A stretch of DNA of 43,705 nt from Desulfobacteraceae bacterium (GTDB lineage Bacteria; Desulfobacterota; Syntrophobacteria; Syntrophobacterales; Syntrophobacteraceae), in assembly GCA_021372055.1 (NCBI GenBank), contig JAJFVB010000143.1:1-43705 (forward strand). Reading direction: 5' to 3'. Position 1 is the first letter of the stretch. Every line of letters begins with the position of its first letter. Below are positions 1 through 8,980 of the stretch, in pieces. A program made the position numbers and the translations under genes. The notes beneath the pieces are model-generated. The model worked only from the letters and a program-made list of their open reading frames with translations. It was not told the origin of the DNA and ran no database searches.

Positions 1-394
1 GAAGTTCGAGGCCGATCGCGAAAACGATCCAGTTGACCCCGCCGGCGACGAGCGCCATGCCGAGCGCGGCATAGAGCGCGAGAGCGTAATATTCATCCCC
101 CGCCACATCCCTGATGCGGGAGGACCGGTAGGACAGGATAAGGGCAAAAGCCGCAATGGCGCAGAGAACCGAAACGAAATAGCGGGCAAACCCGCTTCCG
201 TCGATCATGGCCCGGAAGCTCGGTTCGCCGGAATCGGAAAAAGCCGAGGCGAATCCCGCGAGCACCACCGCTGTGATCCCCACGGCAAAGCACAAAGTCG
301 GATTCCTCCTTCCCGAAATGCCGGAGCAGAGTATGATCAGCCCGCCGCCCGCAAGCAGAATGTAGGGGAAAAGGATGGACGTTTCAGGTGCCAT
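1..394 (-). CDS. nuoN: NADH-quinone oxidoreductase subunit N, N-terminal part (runs off the left edge)
   Basis: This is the first 131 codons of NuoN, an antiporter-like proton-pumping membrane subunit of respiratory complex I. The protein starts MAPETSILFPYILLAGGGLI and alternates hydrophobic helices with short basic loops. That fits the N-terminal helices of NuoN; the conserved charged residues of the pump lie outside the window. The ATG at 394 is preceded by GGAGAG, a good ribosome binding site. It sits 81 bp after the nuoM stop, so it is the last visible gene of the nuo operon. The assignment rests on operon position and hydrophobic pattern, and NuoN is the expected gene after NuoM. Confidence 0.85.
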   Translation of the reverse strand, partial: MAPETSILFPYILLAGGGLIILCSGISGRRNPTLCFAVGITAVVLAGFASAFSDSGEPSFRAMIDGSGFARYFVSVLCAIAAFALILSYRSSRIRDVAGDEYYALALYAALGMALVAGGVNWIVFAIGLEL

Positions 395-475
395 TGATGC
401 TCTCCGATCAACACAAATTCGAAACGAGCGGAAATAATTCCCCCGCGTCCCGGTCCCAAGAGGCTGCAGCCGCCG

Positions 476-1975
476 CTACGGCAGGGACGCAAACACATTC
501 CCGGTACCGCTCAGAATGGCGTGAACCGGCCCCTGGACCAGGTCAAGCAAAGGTCCGGGGTAGAAGCCGATAAAGACCGAGACGGCGGCCAGAGGCGCAA
601 GAATCGCCGCCTCACGCCCGTTGATATCCCATACCGGGCACTCGCCCCTTGACGGCCCGTAGAGCGTTTCCTGCACAAGCCGCAACGCGTATGGCAGGAC
701 GAGCACGATGCCGCCGAAACCGATAATCGCCACAACCGGGCTGCTCCGGAACGTGCCGACCAGGATGAGGATCTCCCCCACGAAATTGTTCAGGCCCGGA
801 AGTCCGATGGTCGACATGGAAAAAAACAGGAAGAAAGCGCTGAAGATCGGCATTTTCTTCCATATCCCTCCGGTTTCCGCAAGCTGCCTCGTCCGGATCC
901 TCTCGTCCAGCATTCCAACCAGGATGAAAAGGGCCCCGGTCGTGATGCCGTGATTGACCATCTGGAGCACCGCTCCGGAAACCGTCATCATATTCCAGAC
1001 AGCCAGGCCGATCACGATCAGCCCCATGTGGGCAATACTCGAATAGGCCACGAGCCTTTTCATGTCCTTTTGAGCGTACGCGATCCAGGAAGCATAGAAC
1101 AATCCAATCAGGCCGATGACGAGCAGCACGGGAACGGACGCCGCCGCGGCGTTCGGAAAGAGGGGAAACGCAAAACGCAGGACCGCATAGACGCCGGTCT
1201 TCAGCAGCAGTCCGGCAAGGATCACGCTTCCGGCCGTCGGTGCCTCGGTGTGCGCGTCCGGCAGCCAGCTGTGGAGCGGGAATACCGGGATCTTGATCGC
1301 AAAGGCAAGGAGGAACGCCGAGTAGATAAGCAGTTCGGAGGCTGCCGAGAGCTTCGAGCCCGCAAGCTCGAAGAGCGAAAACGTATATACGCCCGTGCCC
1401 GCCCCGTGCTGCAGGTAGAGCGAGATCAGCGCGATCAGCATCAGCAGGCTGCCCGCGATGCTGTACATGACGAACTTGACCGTTGCCCGCACCCGCTCTT
1501 CGTGCCCCCAGATCCCGATGAGGAAAAACATCGGAATGAGCTGGAATTCCCAGAAGAAGTAGAAAAGGAGAAGATCCATGGCGAGGAATACGCCGAGGAC
1601 CCCTGTCTGCATGGCGAGAAGAAAGAAGTGAAAAGTGCCCACCTTCTCATCTATCTGCTTCCAGGAGACGAGCACGGTCAGCACGCCGATGAAAGCCGTC
1701 AGCGTAATCAAAAGAAGGCTGATGCCGTCCATTGCGAGAAGGTAGCGCACACCGAGGCCGGGTATCCAGCTATGGTCTTCGATCAGGAGCCAGTTGCCCG
1801 TTGCGCCCGATTTCAGGTCGAAAAAGTAGAGCGAGACCACAAGCAGCAGATCCGCCGCGGCCGTAATGAGGCTGACGATGCGGCACAGCTCCGCGTTGCG
1901 CCGGAGCGCAAGTGCCGCAAAGGCCCCCGCGAGCGGCAGGAAGACAATCGTCGTTAGCAGAAAAGAACCGGACAT
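476..1975 (-). CDS. nuoM: NADH-quinone oxidoreductase subunit M (complex I proton pump)
   Basis: NuoM is one of three antiporter-like subunits that pump protons in the membrane arm of complex I; the family usually has about 14 helices. The 499-residue product is of normal length. It keeps the key charged residues: E143 in FYFFWEFQL (E144 in E. coli), K228 in IKIPVFPLHSWLPDAHTEAP and K259 in LLLKTGVY. I chose the ATG at 1975, preceded by GAGG with six bases of spacing. The reading frame stays open for 11 more codons upstream, but MSGSFLLTTIVFLPL is a typical NuoM N-terminus. It lies between nuoL (66-bp gap) and nuoN and is surely co-transcribed with them. Confidence 0.96.
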   Translation of the reverse strand: MSGSFLLTTIVFLPLAGAFAALALRRNAELCRIVSLITAAADLLLVVSLYFFDLKSGATGNWLLIEDHSWIPGLGVRYLLAMDGISLLLITLTAFIGVLTVLVSWKQIDEKVGTFHFFLLAMQTGVLGVFLAMDLLLFYFFWEFQLIPMFFLIGIWGHEERVRATVKFVMYSIAGSLLMLIALISLYLQHGAGTGVYTFSLFELAGSKLSAASELLIYSAFLLAFAIKIPVFPLHSWLPDAHTEAPTAGSVILAGLLLKTGVYAVLRFAFPLFPNAAAASVPVLLVIGLIGLFYASWIAYAQKDMKRLVAYSSIAHMGLIVIGLAVWNMMTVSGAVLQMVNHGITTGALFILVGMLDERIRTRQLAETGGIWKKMPIFSAFFLFFSMSTIGLPGLNNFVGEILILVGTFRSSPVVAIIGFGGIVLVLPYALRLVQETLYGPSRGECPVWDINGREAAILAPLAAVSVFIGFYPGPLLDLVQGPVHAILSGTGNVFASLP

Positions 1976-2041
1976 GCAGTACCTCGATACGAAACGGCCG
2001 GGACGCAAAAACGGATACCCTCGACCGAAACCCGGGAGAAT

Positions 2042-3937
2042 CTAGAGTCCCAGATAAAAGGTGACCGTAAGCCCCACCAGCAGGGCAACGAATCCCAAAA
2101 ACAGCATTCCGAGATAGGTCGAGAGCTTCCCCGTCGTCCAGAACCGTATCCCGGCCGCGAGGTTCGGAAAAATCTCCGCCGATCGAATGATGCCCCTGTC
2201 GACTCCCTTTTCATCCGCTACATGCCACAGAATGTTTGCAAGAACCTCAAACGGGCGCGCAATGAAACTGCGGTAAAAAGAGTCGAGGTAAAGAGCCGAG
2301 AAAAGCCCTCCCCGCGCCGGTTGACGCGCATCCGGTCCGCGCACGCCGAAGAGCCGGACCGGACCGTACAGCACAAAGGCAAGAAGGACCGCCGTCAGGG
2401 CAAGCAGCGCATCCACGGCCGCTATCATCCGTTCGGACTCGCGCGGGATTCCGATGTGAGCGACACTCCCCTGAACCGTTTCAAGAAACCGGGGCAACCA
2501 TGCGCCGCCCCCCCATTCCGGAGCGAAATTGAGGAAGCCCGCGCTCAGGGCCAGAAGGGCAAGCGGCCAGAGCGGGCCGGTCATGATGCCGGGCACCGGC
2601 CTGACGTCGTGGACCGTCTCTGCCTGCGGACGCAGGAAGACACAGAAAAAGAGCCTGAAGGCATAAAGAGATGTGAGAAACGTCGCGGCAAGCGCGCCGA
2701 TGAAAAAGACCCTGAAAACCGGGTCGGGATTTCCGAAGACCGCGGCCAGGACCCTGTCCTTATTGAGGAAGCCTCCGAAGGGCGGCAGGGCGGCAAGCGA
2801 GACCGCACCGGCGAGAAAGAGCCAGAAGACTCCGGGCATGAACCTGCGCAGCCCGCCCATCGCATAGATGTCTCCCTGCTCGTGCAGGGCCTGGATCACG
2901 CACCCGGCGCACAGGAACAGGAGCGACTTGTAGAAGGCATGCGAAAGCAGAAACCCCATACTGCCGGAAATGTCGCCCGCGCCCAGCGCAAGGAACATGT
3001 ACCCGAGTTGGCTGATGGTCGAATATGCGAGCACCTTCTTTATGTCACGCTGCCCAAGGGCGGAAAGCGCGGCATAGAGCGCCGTTACGACCCCGACGGC
3101 CGCAACTGCCGTCATCGCATCCGGCGACAGCGCCACCACGGGGTAGAGGCGCATGAGAAGGTAGACACCCGCCGTCACCATGGTCGCCGCATGGATCAGG
3201 GCCGAAACCGGGGTTGGACCGGCCATGGCGTCGGGGAGCCATACGGTGAGCGGCAGCTGCGCGGATTTTCCGACGGCGGACCACAGCAGCAGCAGTCCCA
3301 TGGCCGTCGCCATCGCCGCCGTAAGCTGACCGGCGTTGGCGTTGATGACCGTGATCGACGTGCTGCTGAATTGCACGAAGAAAAGGCCTATCGCCACCCC
3401 GAAGCCCACATCGCCGATTCGCGTGAGGAGAAATGCCTTCTTCCCGGCCGAGGCCTTTTCCTCATCCGAATACCAGAAGCCGATGAGCGCGTAAGAGCAG
3501 AAACCCACGCCCTCCCATCCGACGAAGAGAAAAACGACATTGTCGGCAAACGCAATCACGAGCATGGAAAAGACAAACAGGTTCAGGTAGCAGAAATACC
3601 GCGAATAATCGGGATCTTCCCTCATGTAGCCGACCGAATAGACATGGATGAGTCCCGATACAAATGTCACCATGAGGGCCATGAGCGAGGAAAGCGGGTT
3701 AAAGAAAACATCCGCCGCGATCACAAAATTGTCCACGGCGATCCAGCGGAAGAATTCGAGGGTGAAGCTCTGCTCCCAGCCCAAAATGAAAGCCGCCAGC
3801 GCGCACACAAACGAGCCCGCAATAGCCGCGCAAGCCGCGATTTCAGCCGGTCGCCTTGACGCGGCGCGCCCCAAAAGCGCCTGGAACAAAGCGCCGCAGA
3901 GGGGCAGGAGGAGAATCAGAGCAAGGATTGCTTTCAC
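2042..3937 (-). CDS. nuoL: NADH-quinone oxidoreductase subunit L (complex I proton pump)
   Basis: NuoL is the distal antiporter-like proton-pumping subunit of complex I, with the long lateral helix at its C-terminus. The 631-residue product has the expected length. It contains E142 in FVGWEGVGFCSYALIGFW, K224 in GKSAQLPLTVWLPDAMAGPT and H249 in SALIHAATMVTAGVYL, the residues of the proton channel. The C-terminal 100 residues include the hydrophilic stretch and final helix (LSTYLGMLFLGFVALLVGL). The start is GTG at 3937, three bases after the nuoK stop, with GAGAGGG inside the end of nuoK as ribosome binding site. This indicates translational coupling with nuoK. Confidence 0.96.
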   Translation of the reverse strand: MKAILALILLLPLCGALFQALLGRAASRRPAEIAACAAIAGSFVCALAAFILGWEQSFTLEFFRWIAVDNFVIAADVFFNPLSSLMALMVTFVSGLIHVYSVGYMREDPDYSRYFCYLNLFVFSMLVIAFADNVVFLFVGWEGVGFCSYALIGFWYSDEEKASAGKKAFLLTRIGDVGFGVAIGLFFVQFSSTSITVINANAGQLTAAMATAMGLLLLWSAVGKSAQLPLTVWLPDAMAGPTPVSALIHAATMVTAGVYLLMRLYPVVALSPDAMTAVAAVGVVTALYAALSALGQRDIKKVLAYSTISQLGYMFLALGAGDISGSMGFLLSHAFYKSLLFLCAGCVIQALHEQGDIYAMGGLRRFMPGVFWLFLAGAVSLAALPPFGGFLNKDRVLAAVFGNPDPVFRVFFIGALAATFLTSLYAFRLFFCVFLRPQAETVHDVRPVPGIMTGPLWPLALLALSAGFLNFAPEWGGGAWLPRFLETVQGSVAHIGIPRESERMIAAVDALLALTAVLLAFVLYGPVRLFGVRGPDARQPARGGLFSALYLDSFYRSFIARPFEVLANILWHVADEKGVDRGIIRSAEIFPNLAAGIRFWTTGKLSTYLGMLFLGFVALLVGLTVTFYLGL

Positions 3938-3940
3938 TTT

Positions 3941-4246
3941 TTACCCTCTCAGCAAGCTGAAGGAATCCGCGTTGACGGATTTCGTCCGTCTCTGCGAAAA
4001 CACGATCAGCGCGAGGCCAACCGAGACCTCCGCCGCGGCGAAGGCCATAATGAAAATCACGAACACCTGCCCGTCGAGAACGGCCCAGCGCAGGGATGCT
4101 CCCACCAGCGCGATTCCCGCCGCGTTCAGCATGATCTCCACTCCCACCAGGATCATTATGAGATTGCGCCGGGCTGCCGCGCAAACAGCGCCCAGTATGA
4201 AAACAAGGCCCGAGAGAATGAGCACTTCGTTCATTGTCGCAATCAT
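3941..4246 (-). CDS. nuoK: NADH-quinone oxidoreductase subunit K
   Basis: NuoK is a small three-helix membrane subunit of complex I (MrpC-like). The product is 101 residues, the normal size. It has the conserved glutamates in membrane helices: VGVEIMLNAAGIAL (second helix) and FAAAEVSVGLALIV (third helix). The frame is open well upstream, but the start is almost certainly the ATG at 4246. That codon shares the sequence ATGA with the stop of nuoJ and is preceded by GAGGTGG. A second ATG four codons later (MNEVLILSG) is possible but has worse spacing. It is coupled with nuoJ upstream and nuoL downstream. Confidence 0.95.
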   Translation of the reverse strand: MIATMNEVLILSGLVFILGAVCAAARRNLIMILVGVEIMLNAAGIALVGASLRWAVLDGQVFVIFIMAFAAAEVSVGLALIVFSQRRTKSVNADSFSLLRG

Positions 4247-4761
4247 TGTTCCACCTCGATTTGCGCAACACTCTTCCCTTTGTGGGTCCCCAGGTAGAGC
4301 GCGCCGACCAGAGCGACGAAAAGGAGTAAGGAGACAATCTCTATCGGCAGCCAGTATTTGTCGAAAAGGTACCGGCCGAAGGATGCCGGAGAAGCCGTCG
4401 CCGCGATCAGCCCCGTTTCCGAAGCGGGAGAGGAAAAGAGAAGGACCCCGGCCGATACGATCGATGCAAGCCCCAGCAGTGACGGGAATATCCACTGCCG
4501 GTGGTTCCGCGATCCCGTGTAGCCTCCGATAAGCGTCATGATGATAAACAGGAAGAGCACCATGATCGCCCCGGCATAGATGATAATCTCAAGGGCCGCG
4601 AGCACGGGCGCTCCGAGCAGGTAAAAGAGAGCAGCCGTCGCAAAAAAGGACTGCACCAGGTAGAGCACCGCGTGCACAAGATTCTTCCTGGTGATCGCCA
4701 TGGCAGTGGATGCCACGATCAGAATCGCGAGCAGGTAGAAAACCATTCGCAGAGCCGTCAT
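4243..4761 (-). CDS. nuoJ: NADH-quinone oxidoreductase subunit J
   Basis: NuoJ is a five-helix membrane subunit next to NuoK and NuoA, linking the quinone site to the pumps. The 172-residue product starts MTALRMVFYLLAILIVAST and contains the family signature LEIIIYAGAIMVLFLFIIM with the pi-bulge tyrosine in the third helix. The reading frame is open farther upstream, but those residues are charged and not NuoJ-like. The ATG at 4761 is preceded by AGGGGA with suitable spacing. It sits 23 bp after nuoI and overlaps nuoK by four bases. Confidence 0.95.
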   Translation of the reverse strand: MTALRMVFYLLAILIVASTAMAITRKNLVHAVLYLVQSFFATAALFYLLGAPVLAALEIIIYAGAIMVLFLFIIMTLIGGYTGSRNHRQWIFPSLLGLASIVSAGVLLFSSPASETGLIAATASPASFGRYLFDKYWLPIEIVSLLLFVALVGALYLGTHKGKSVAQIEVEQ

Positions 4762-4784
4762 CGAAAATCCCCTGTTCCGCCCGA

Positions 4785-5339
4785 TCAGGGCATGTTGCTC
4801 TTCACGTCGACCGGCTTGGCCTCGCCGGGATGCTCGCCCTTGTCGAACCCGACCGCCACGCCGGCGTGTTCGTAATAGTTGTACTCGCTGTTCTTTCCGC
4901 AGCCCTCGATCAGAAGGTCTTCCTTCTCGTAGACGAGATCCAGCACGTGGTACTTGCTGAACTCGAAGTCGGGCGTAAGCTGGATCGCAAGCGTTGGGCA
5001 GGCTTCCTCGCACAGCCCGCAGAAGATGCACCGTGCAAAGTTGATCCTGAACCAGAGAGCATAGCGCCTGCCGTCACCACGTTCGGCGCCTTCCATCGAA
5101 ATGCAGTCGGTAGGGCAAACGGCCTCGCAAAGATAACAGGAGACGCACCGCTCCTCGCCTTCCGGATCGCGCGTGAGGACAATCCGGGCCCGAGTCCGCT
5201 CCGGCAGCACTTTTTTCTGCTCCGGGTACTGTTCCGTGATGGGCTTCCGAAAAAGATGCTTCAACGTCACGGCGTACGAATCGACGATCCCGCCGATCCC
5301 GTCCATTATCCGGCCAAGACGCGATTCGTTTTCGTTCAT
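4785..5339 (-). CDS. nuoI: NADH-quinone oxidoreductase subunit I (two [4Fe-4S] clusters)
   Basis: NuoI is the ferredoxin-like subunit carrying clusters N6a and N6b, passing electrons from NuoG to NuoB near the quinone site. The two cluster motifs are plain: [12 protein letters not shown] and [12 protein letters not shown], each CxxCxxCxxxCP. The 184-residue protein also has the N-terminal amphipathic region ([17 protein letters not shown]) that lies on the membrane. The ATG at 5339 follows the nuoH stop by one base, so the two are coupled. Nothing is missing or unusual. Confidence 0.97.
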   Translation of the reverse strand: MNENESRLGRIMDGIGGIVDSYAVTLKHLFRKPITEQYPEQKKVLPERTRARIVLTRDPEGEERCVSCYLCEAVCPTDCISMEGAERGDGRRYALWFRINFARCIFCGLCEEACPTLAIQLTPDFEFSKYHVLDLVYEKEDLLIEGCGKNSEYNYYEHAGVAVGFDKGEHPGEAKPVDVKSNMP

Positions 5340-5340
5340 C

Positions 5341-6333
5341 TCAGGACCTCACGAGGAGGGCTATGCCCCCGGTTGCGATAATGTTTACGAGACAAAGAGG
5401 CAGAAGGATTTTCCAGCCGAGTTGCATAAGCTGGTCGTAGCGAACTCTGGGCAGGGTCGCGCGGGTCCAGATGAAGAAAACCGGCGTGATCATCGTCTTG
5501 ATGAGAAACCAGGCCAGCGGCGGAAGCACTGGGCCCCGCCAGCCGCCGAGAAAAAAGACCGCCACGAGCGCTCCGAGAACGACCATGCTGATGTATTCGC
5601 CGAGAAAGTACAGGGCGAAGCGCATGCCGCTGTACTCGGTGTGGAACCCCCCTATGAGTTCGTTTTCCGCTTCGGGCAGGTCGAACGGGAGCCTGTTGGA
5701 CTCGGCCATGGAACTGATGAAAAAGATCAGAAAGGACACGGGCTGGACGAGTATAAATGGGTATTCCGCCTGCGCGTTGACAATATCGACCAGGCTGAAC
5801 GAGCCCGCGAGCATCACGACCGGAACGAGGGAAAGCCCGAGGGAAAGCTCGTAGCTGATAAGCTGCGCGGCGCCCCGGACCGATCCGAGCATGCTGTATT
5901 TCGAGTTGGAAGCCCAGCCGCCGAGGGCAACGCCGTAGACGCTGAGGGAGGCAACGGCGAGGAAGAACAGCAACCCGACGTTGAGATCGGCAATAAGCAC
6001 CGGGATGCGCGTTTCCCCGATCTTCAGATCCGAAGAAAACGGCACGACCGCGGCGATGAGCAGCGGCACGAGCGCCACCACGGCCGGGGCGAAGAAGAAG
6101 ATGATCCGATCCGCGCCCTTCGGAACGATGTCTTCCTTGAGGAGCAGCTTCAGTCCGTCGGCTACGGGCTGAAGGAGCCCGAACGGCCCCACCCTGTTCG
6201 GACCGTACCGGATCTGCAGTCGTCCCAGGAGCTTTCGTTCGACCAGGACCATGCCGGCCGCGAACCCGAACAGCACCCCGAGCACGACTGCAACTTTGAT
6301 CAGCAAAACGACAAATCCGACAATCCACCACAT
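5341..6333 (-). CDS. nuoH: NADH-quinone oxidoreductase subunit H (quinone-site membrane subunit)
   Basis: NuoH is the eight-helix membrane subunit forming the quinone channel with NuoB and NuoD. The 330-residue product has the family's signature segments: [19 protein letters not shown], the charged helix with [18 protein letters not shown] (the acidic quinone-loop residues) and [20 protein letters not shown] near the C-terminus. The start is ATG at 6333 ([17 protein letters not shown]). It is separated from nuoG by 172 bp that include a decayed repeat copy, the only sizeable gap in the operon, but strand and order leave little doubt that it is part of it. Confidence 0.97.
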   Translation of the reverse strand: MWWIVGFVVLLIKVAVVLGVLFGFAAGMVLVERKLLGRLQIRYGPNRVGPFGLLQPVADGLKLLLKEDIVPKGADRIIFFFAPAVVALVPLLIAAVVPFSSDLKIGETRIPVLIADLNVGLLFFLAVASLSVYGVALGGWASNSKYSMLGSVRGAAQLISYELSLGLSLVPVVMLAGSFSLVDIVNAQAEYPFILVQPVSFLIFFISSMAESNRLPFDLPEAENELIGGFHTEYSGMRFALYFLGEYISMVVLGALVAVFFLGGWRGPVLPPLAWFLIKTMITPVFFIWTRATLPRVRYDQLMQLGWKILLPLCLVNIIATGGIALLVRS

Positions 6334-6376
6334 CTGAGCTCAAACCTGTCAGCAAGGTATCCGATGCACATCACTC

Positions 6377-6462
6377 ATACGAAATTGCGTTCAAGATAAA
6401 ACTAATGGAAAAGAGCGGGGGCAATGATTTCCACCGCACCCCCTCGGGATTTCTGCCGCAGC
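6377..6462 (+). repeat. decayed copy of a dispersed palindromic repeat, within the nuo operon
   Basis: The segment has ATACGAAATTGCGTTCAAG at 6377-6395, then AAGAGCGGGGGCAATGATT at 6411-6429, then a CCCCC-rich arm. Aligned to the reverse strand of the element at 28961-29112, the order of blocks is the same (end box, GAGCGGGGG hairpin arm, CCCCC arm, CGCAGC), with substitutions and a small deletion. It lies in the nuoG-nuoH gap. The hairpin is imperfect, so strong termination is unlikely. Boundaries are approximate. Confidence 0.6.
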
Positions 6463-6505
6463 CTTACGCGCACGCGCCTCAGGCCGGGCGCTCCGGCAAA
6501 GGTCT

Positions 6506-8980
6506 CTAGAGCGCTGCAATCCTCTCCGGATCGATCAGCGCGGGAAATCCCCTGATTTTCTGCCAGCGCAGGTTCTGATGCCTCGGGAGGAGGATTACTC
6601 CTTCGGCCATCTTTTCCGTCACGCGGAGCCGGACCTCAACCGTCCCGCCTTCCAGTCGGAGGGCAACCTCCTGGCCATCCAGGAGTCCCGCCCGCTCGGC
6701 GTCCGCCGAATGCATGGTCAGGACCGGCTCCGGGATGCTCTCCAAAAGCGTGTCCGAATAAGCCGAAATCTCTCCGGTTCCGAACATCCAGTCCACCAGA
6801 AGCAGCCTAAGTCCACGGGGAGGCGCAGGTTCGCCGCCGGAAACGGACTGCGAGGTGAACTCCTCTTTCGATTGCACCGGGATCACCCGCACGCCGTCAA
6901 CCGGGTAGCGCAGGGGGGCAATTGCGCCAAAGGCGGGGTGCGATGCGATGATCTCCTCGGCAGAGATTCCACCACTCCCGCTGAGACCGGTTTCAAGTCC
7001 ATGCAGGATCGACCACGCGGGCTTCTGACCGCCTCCGGGCACATCCGGCCGGAAAACGTGTTCGGGAGAACCGCCCAGGATCGGCACGCCGCCCGCATGA
7101 ACGGGATGGGCGAACTGCGCCCTGCCCTCCTGGTTAATGAAAGTCGAACCGGTCTCAAATGCCGTTGACGAAGGGAAAAAGACAGAGGCCCGGTTCTCAA
7201 GTCCCGTGGGCAGATAATCGATTACAATCAAAAGTTCGAGCCGGGCAAGTGCCTCTTCGAGCCTCCGGGTATCCGGGAAGTTCCGGAACAGGTCGTTTTC
7301 GACGACGACCAGGGCCCGCACGGAGCCCCCTTCCATTGCCTCAAGAATGTCCGCGAATGTCCGCCCGTCGTTTTCCGACAGAACCGCCGAGCTGTACGAG
7401 TTGGCCCCGGGGAGCACGTAGAATACCCCCGCCCTTTTGCCCGCCCGATACAGAAGAAGGGCACAATCCGCTGCAAAGGCCGGAGTCGTTTCATCCACGA
7501 TGCCGGTTCCGCACACGATCGCGGGCCTTTTGGCGGCGGCAAGCCCCGCTGCGAGATCCTCGATTCTTGACTGCAGCGTTGCGTCTTCGCTCCTGCGGTC
7601 CAATTTCCGGAGGAACTTGCCGGCATTTGCATCGAGTCCCCCGCCCTCACCCGGGATACTGTTTGCGACGATCATCCCGAAAATGCGCGGGATGGCTTCG
7701 GGAACAACGGGAATGTGTTCGAAGTCGAAAGGCATGGAAACCGGTCGGGGATCGATAACGACTATCCTTCCGCCCTTTCTGAAAGCCTGGCGAAGCGCAA
7801 GAGCGCTCATTGCGGCCTCGTTCAGCGGGTCCGCCCCGGCGATGATCACAAAATCCGCCGACTCAAGCTCGCTCCGGGAAAAAGCGATCCTCTCGTCAAG
7901 CCGCGCCACGGCCTCACACGTCTTGCGGCGCGCGGCGGGATCGAGGAAAAAGACCGGAGGGAGATACCCTTTGGCCGCGCACATCTTTTTCAGCGCGCAC
8001 TGGGTCTCCACGCTGTTCCGGTCGGATCCGAGCGCCGCAACGCTTTCCGGCCCGTATTTTCGCGCAACTTCTTCGAGGGCTCCGAAAGCCCTTTCCAGCG
8101 CGCCCTCCCGGCCAATCCCGGCACCCGCCGCCATGGGTTCCCTGGGACGCTGCCTAAAGCCCGCGCCGCCGTTTGTGTAGGAATATCCGAAACGCCCCGC
8201 ATCGCAGATGAAATGCCCGTTCACATCGGGGTTCGTTCGCGCCTCTATCCGCAGTACGGCGCGGAACTGCGCACCCGCAACGGTGTTGCATCCCAACGAG
8301 CAACCGATGCAGACCGACGGTGCCCTCTCGAGATCCCACCGCCGGACCTTGAACCGGGAGGTTTTGTCCGTGTAGACGCCCGTCGGGCACAAATCGACCA
8401 GATTCCCTGAAAAAGGGCTTTCGAGCCGCCCGTCCCGGAACCTGCCGAAATAGACCTTATCGGCAATCTGCATCGCTCCGAGATCCCGATAGCCGGCATA
8501 TTCCCGGTAGAATCGCGAGCAGCGGTAGCAGTGAATGCACCGGTTCATCTCATGCTGAACATAGGGACCGAGGTATTGATCGCGGTACGTCCGCTTCGAG
8601 CCGAGGAACCTTCGCCTTGAGTGATCCGACGAAACCGTCTCGTCCTGGAGCAGGCAATGCCCGCCTTCATCGCAAACGGGGCAGTCGTGGGGGTGATTTT
8701 TCATAAGCCACTCGATCACCCATTTGCGGAACGCAACGGCTTCGGCATCGGTTGTGGAGACAACCATGCCGTCCTTGGCGTCGACCATGCAACTCATCTG
8801 CACCCCTTTGAAGGGGCCCTGCAGGAACTTGACCGCGCACATCCGGCACGCGCCCACCGCGCCAAGCGCCTCGTGGTAGCAGAAGCGCGGTATCATGATG
8901 CCCAGCCTCCCGGCGGCATCTATGACCTTGGTCCCCTCGGGAACCTCTATTTCCCGATCGTCAATGACCAGCCTAGGCAT
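6506..8980 (-). CDS. nuoG: NADH-quinone oxidoreductase subunit G (Fe-S / molybdopterin-oxidoreductase-like)
   Basis: NuoG is the large iron-sulfur subunit that receives electrons from NuoF. Visible parts in order: a [2Fe-2S] domain with C34, C45, C48 and C64; the His-ligated cluster motif HxxxCxxCxxxxxC at 96-109; a [4Fe-4S] motif RCIHCYRCSRF near 150 with its later LCPTG; and CIGCSLGCNT followed by FICDAGRFG. The last matches the extra N7 cluster of E. coli-type NuoG. The long C-terminal part resembles formate dehydrogenase/molybdopterin oxidoreductases without catalysis. Length is 824 residues. The ATG at 8980 overlaps the nuoF stop by eight bases. Confidence 0.96.
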   Translation of the reverse strand: MPRLVIDDREIEVPEGTKVIDAAGRLGIMIPRFCYHEALGAVGACRMCAVKFLQGPFKGVQMSCMVDAKDGMVVSTTDAEAVAFRKWVIEWLMKNHPHDCPVCDEGGHCLLQDETVSSDHSRRRFLGSKRTYRDQYLGPYVQHEMNRCIHCYRCSRFYREYAGYRDLGAMQIADKVYFGRFRDGRLESPFSGNLVDLCPTGVYTDKTSRFKVRRWDLERAPSVCIGCSLGCNTVAGAQFRAVLRIEARTNPDVNGHFICDAGRFGYSYTNGGAGFRQRPREPMAAGAGIGREGALERAFGALEEVARKYGPESVAALGSDRNSVETQCALKKMCAAKGYLPPVFFLDPAARRKTCEAVARLDERIAFSRSELESADFVIIAGADPLNEAAMSALALRQAFRKGGRIVVIDPRPVSMPFDFEHIPVVPEAIPRIFGMIVANSIPGEGGGLDANAGKFLRKLDRRSEDATLQSRIEDLAAGLAAAKRPAIVCGTGIVDETTPAFAADCALLLYRAGKRAGVFYVLPGANSYSSAVLSENDGRTFADILEAMEGGSVRALVVVENDLFRNFPDTRRLEEALARLELLIVIDYLPTGLENRASVFFPSSTAFETGSTFINQEGRAQFAHPVHAGGVPILGGSPEHVFRPDVPGGGQKPAWSILHGLETGLSGSGGISAEEIIASHPAFGAIAPLRYPVDGVRVIPVQSKEEFTSQSVSGGEPAPPRGLRLLLVDWMFGTGEISAYSDTLLESIPEPVLTMHSADAERAGLLDGQEVALRLEGGTVEVRLRVTEKMAEGVILLPRHQNLRWQKIRGFPALIDPERIAAL

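Noticed and set aside
950..3859. Long plus-strand frames opposite nuoM and nuoL
   Set aside because: They are antisense shadows: very high charge, no domain pattern, and the minus-strand genes are beyond doubt.
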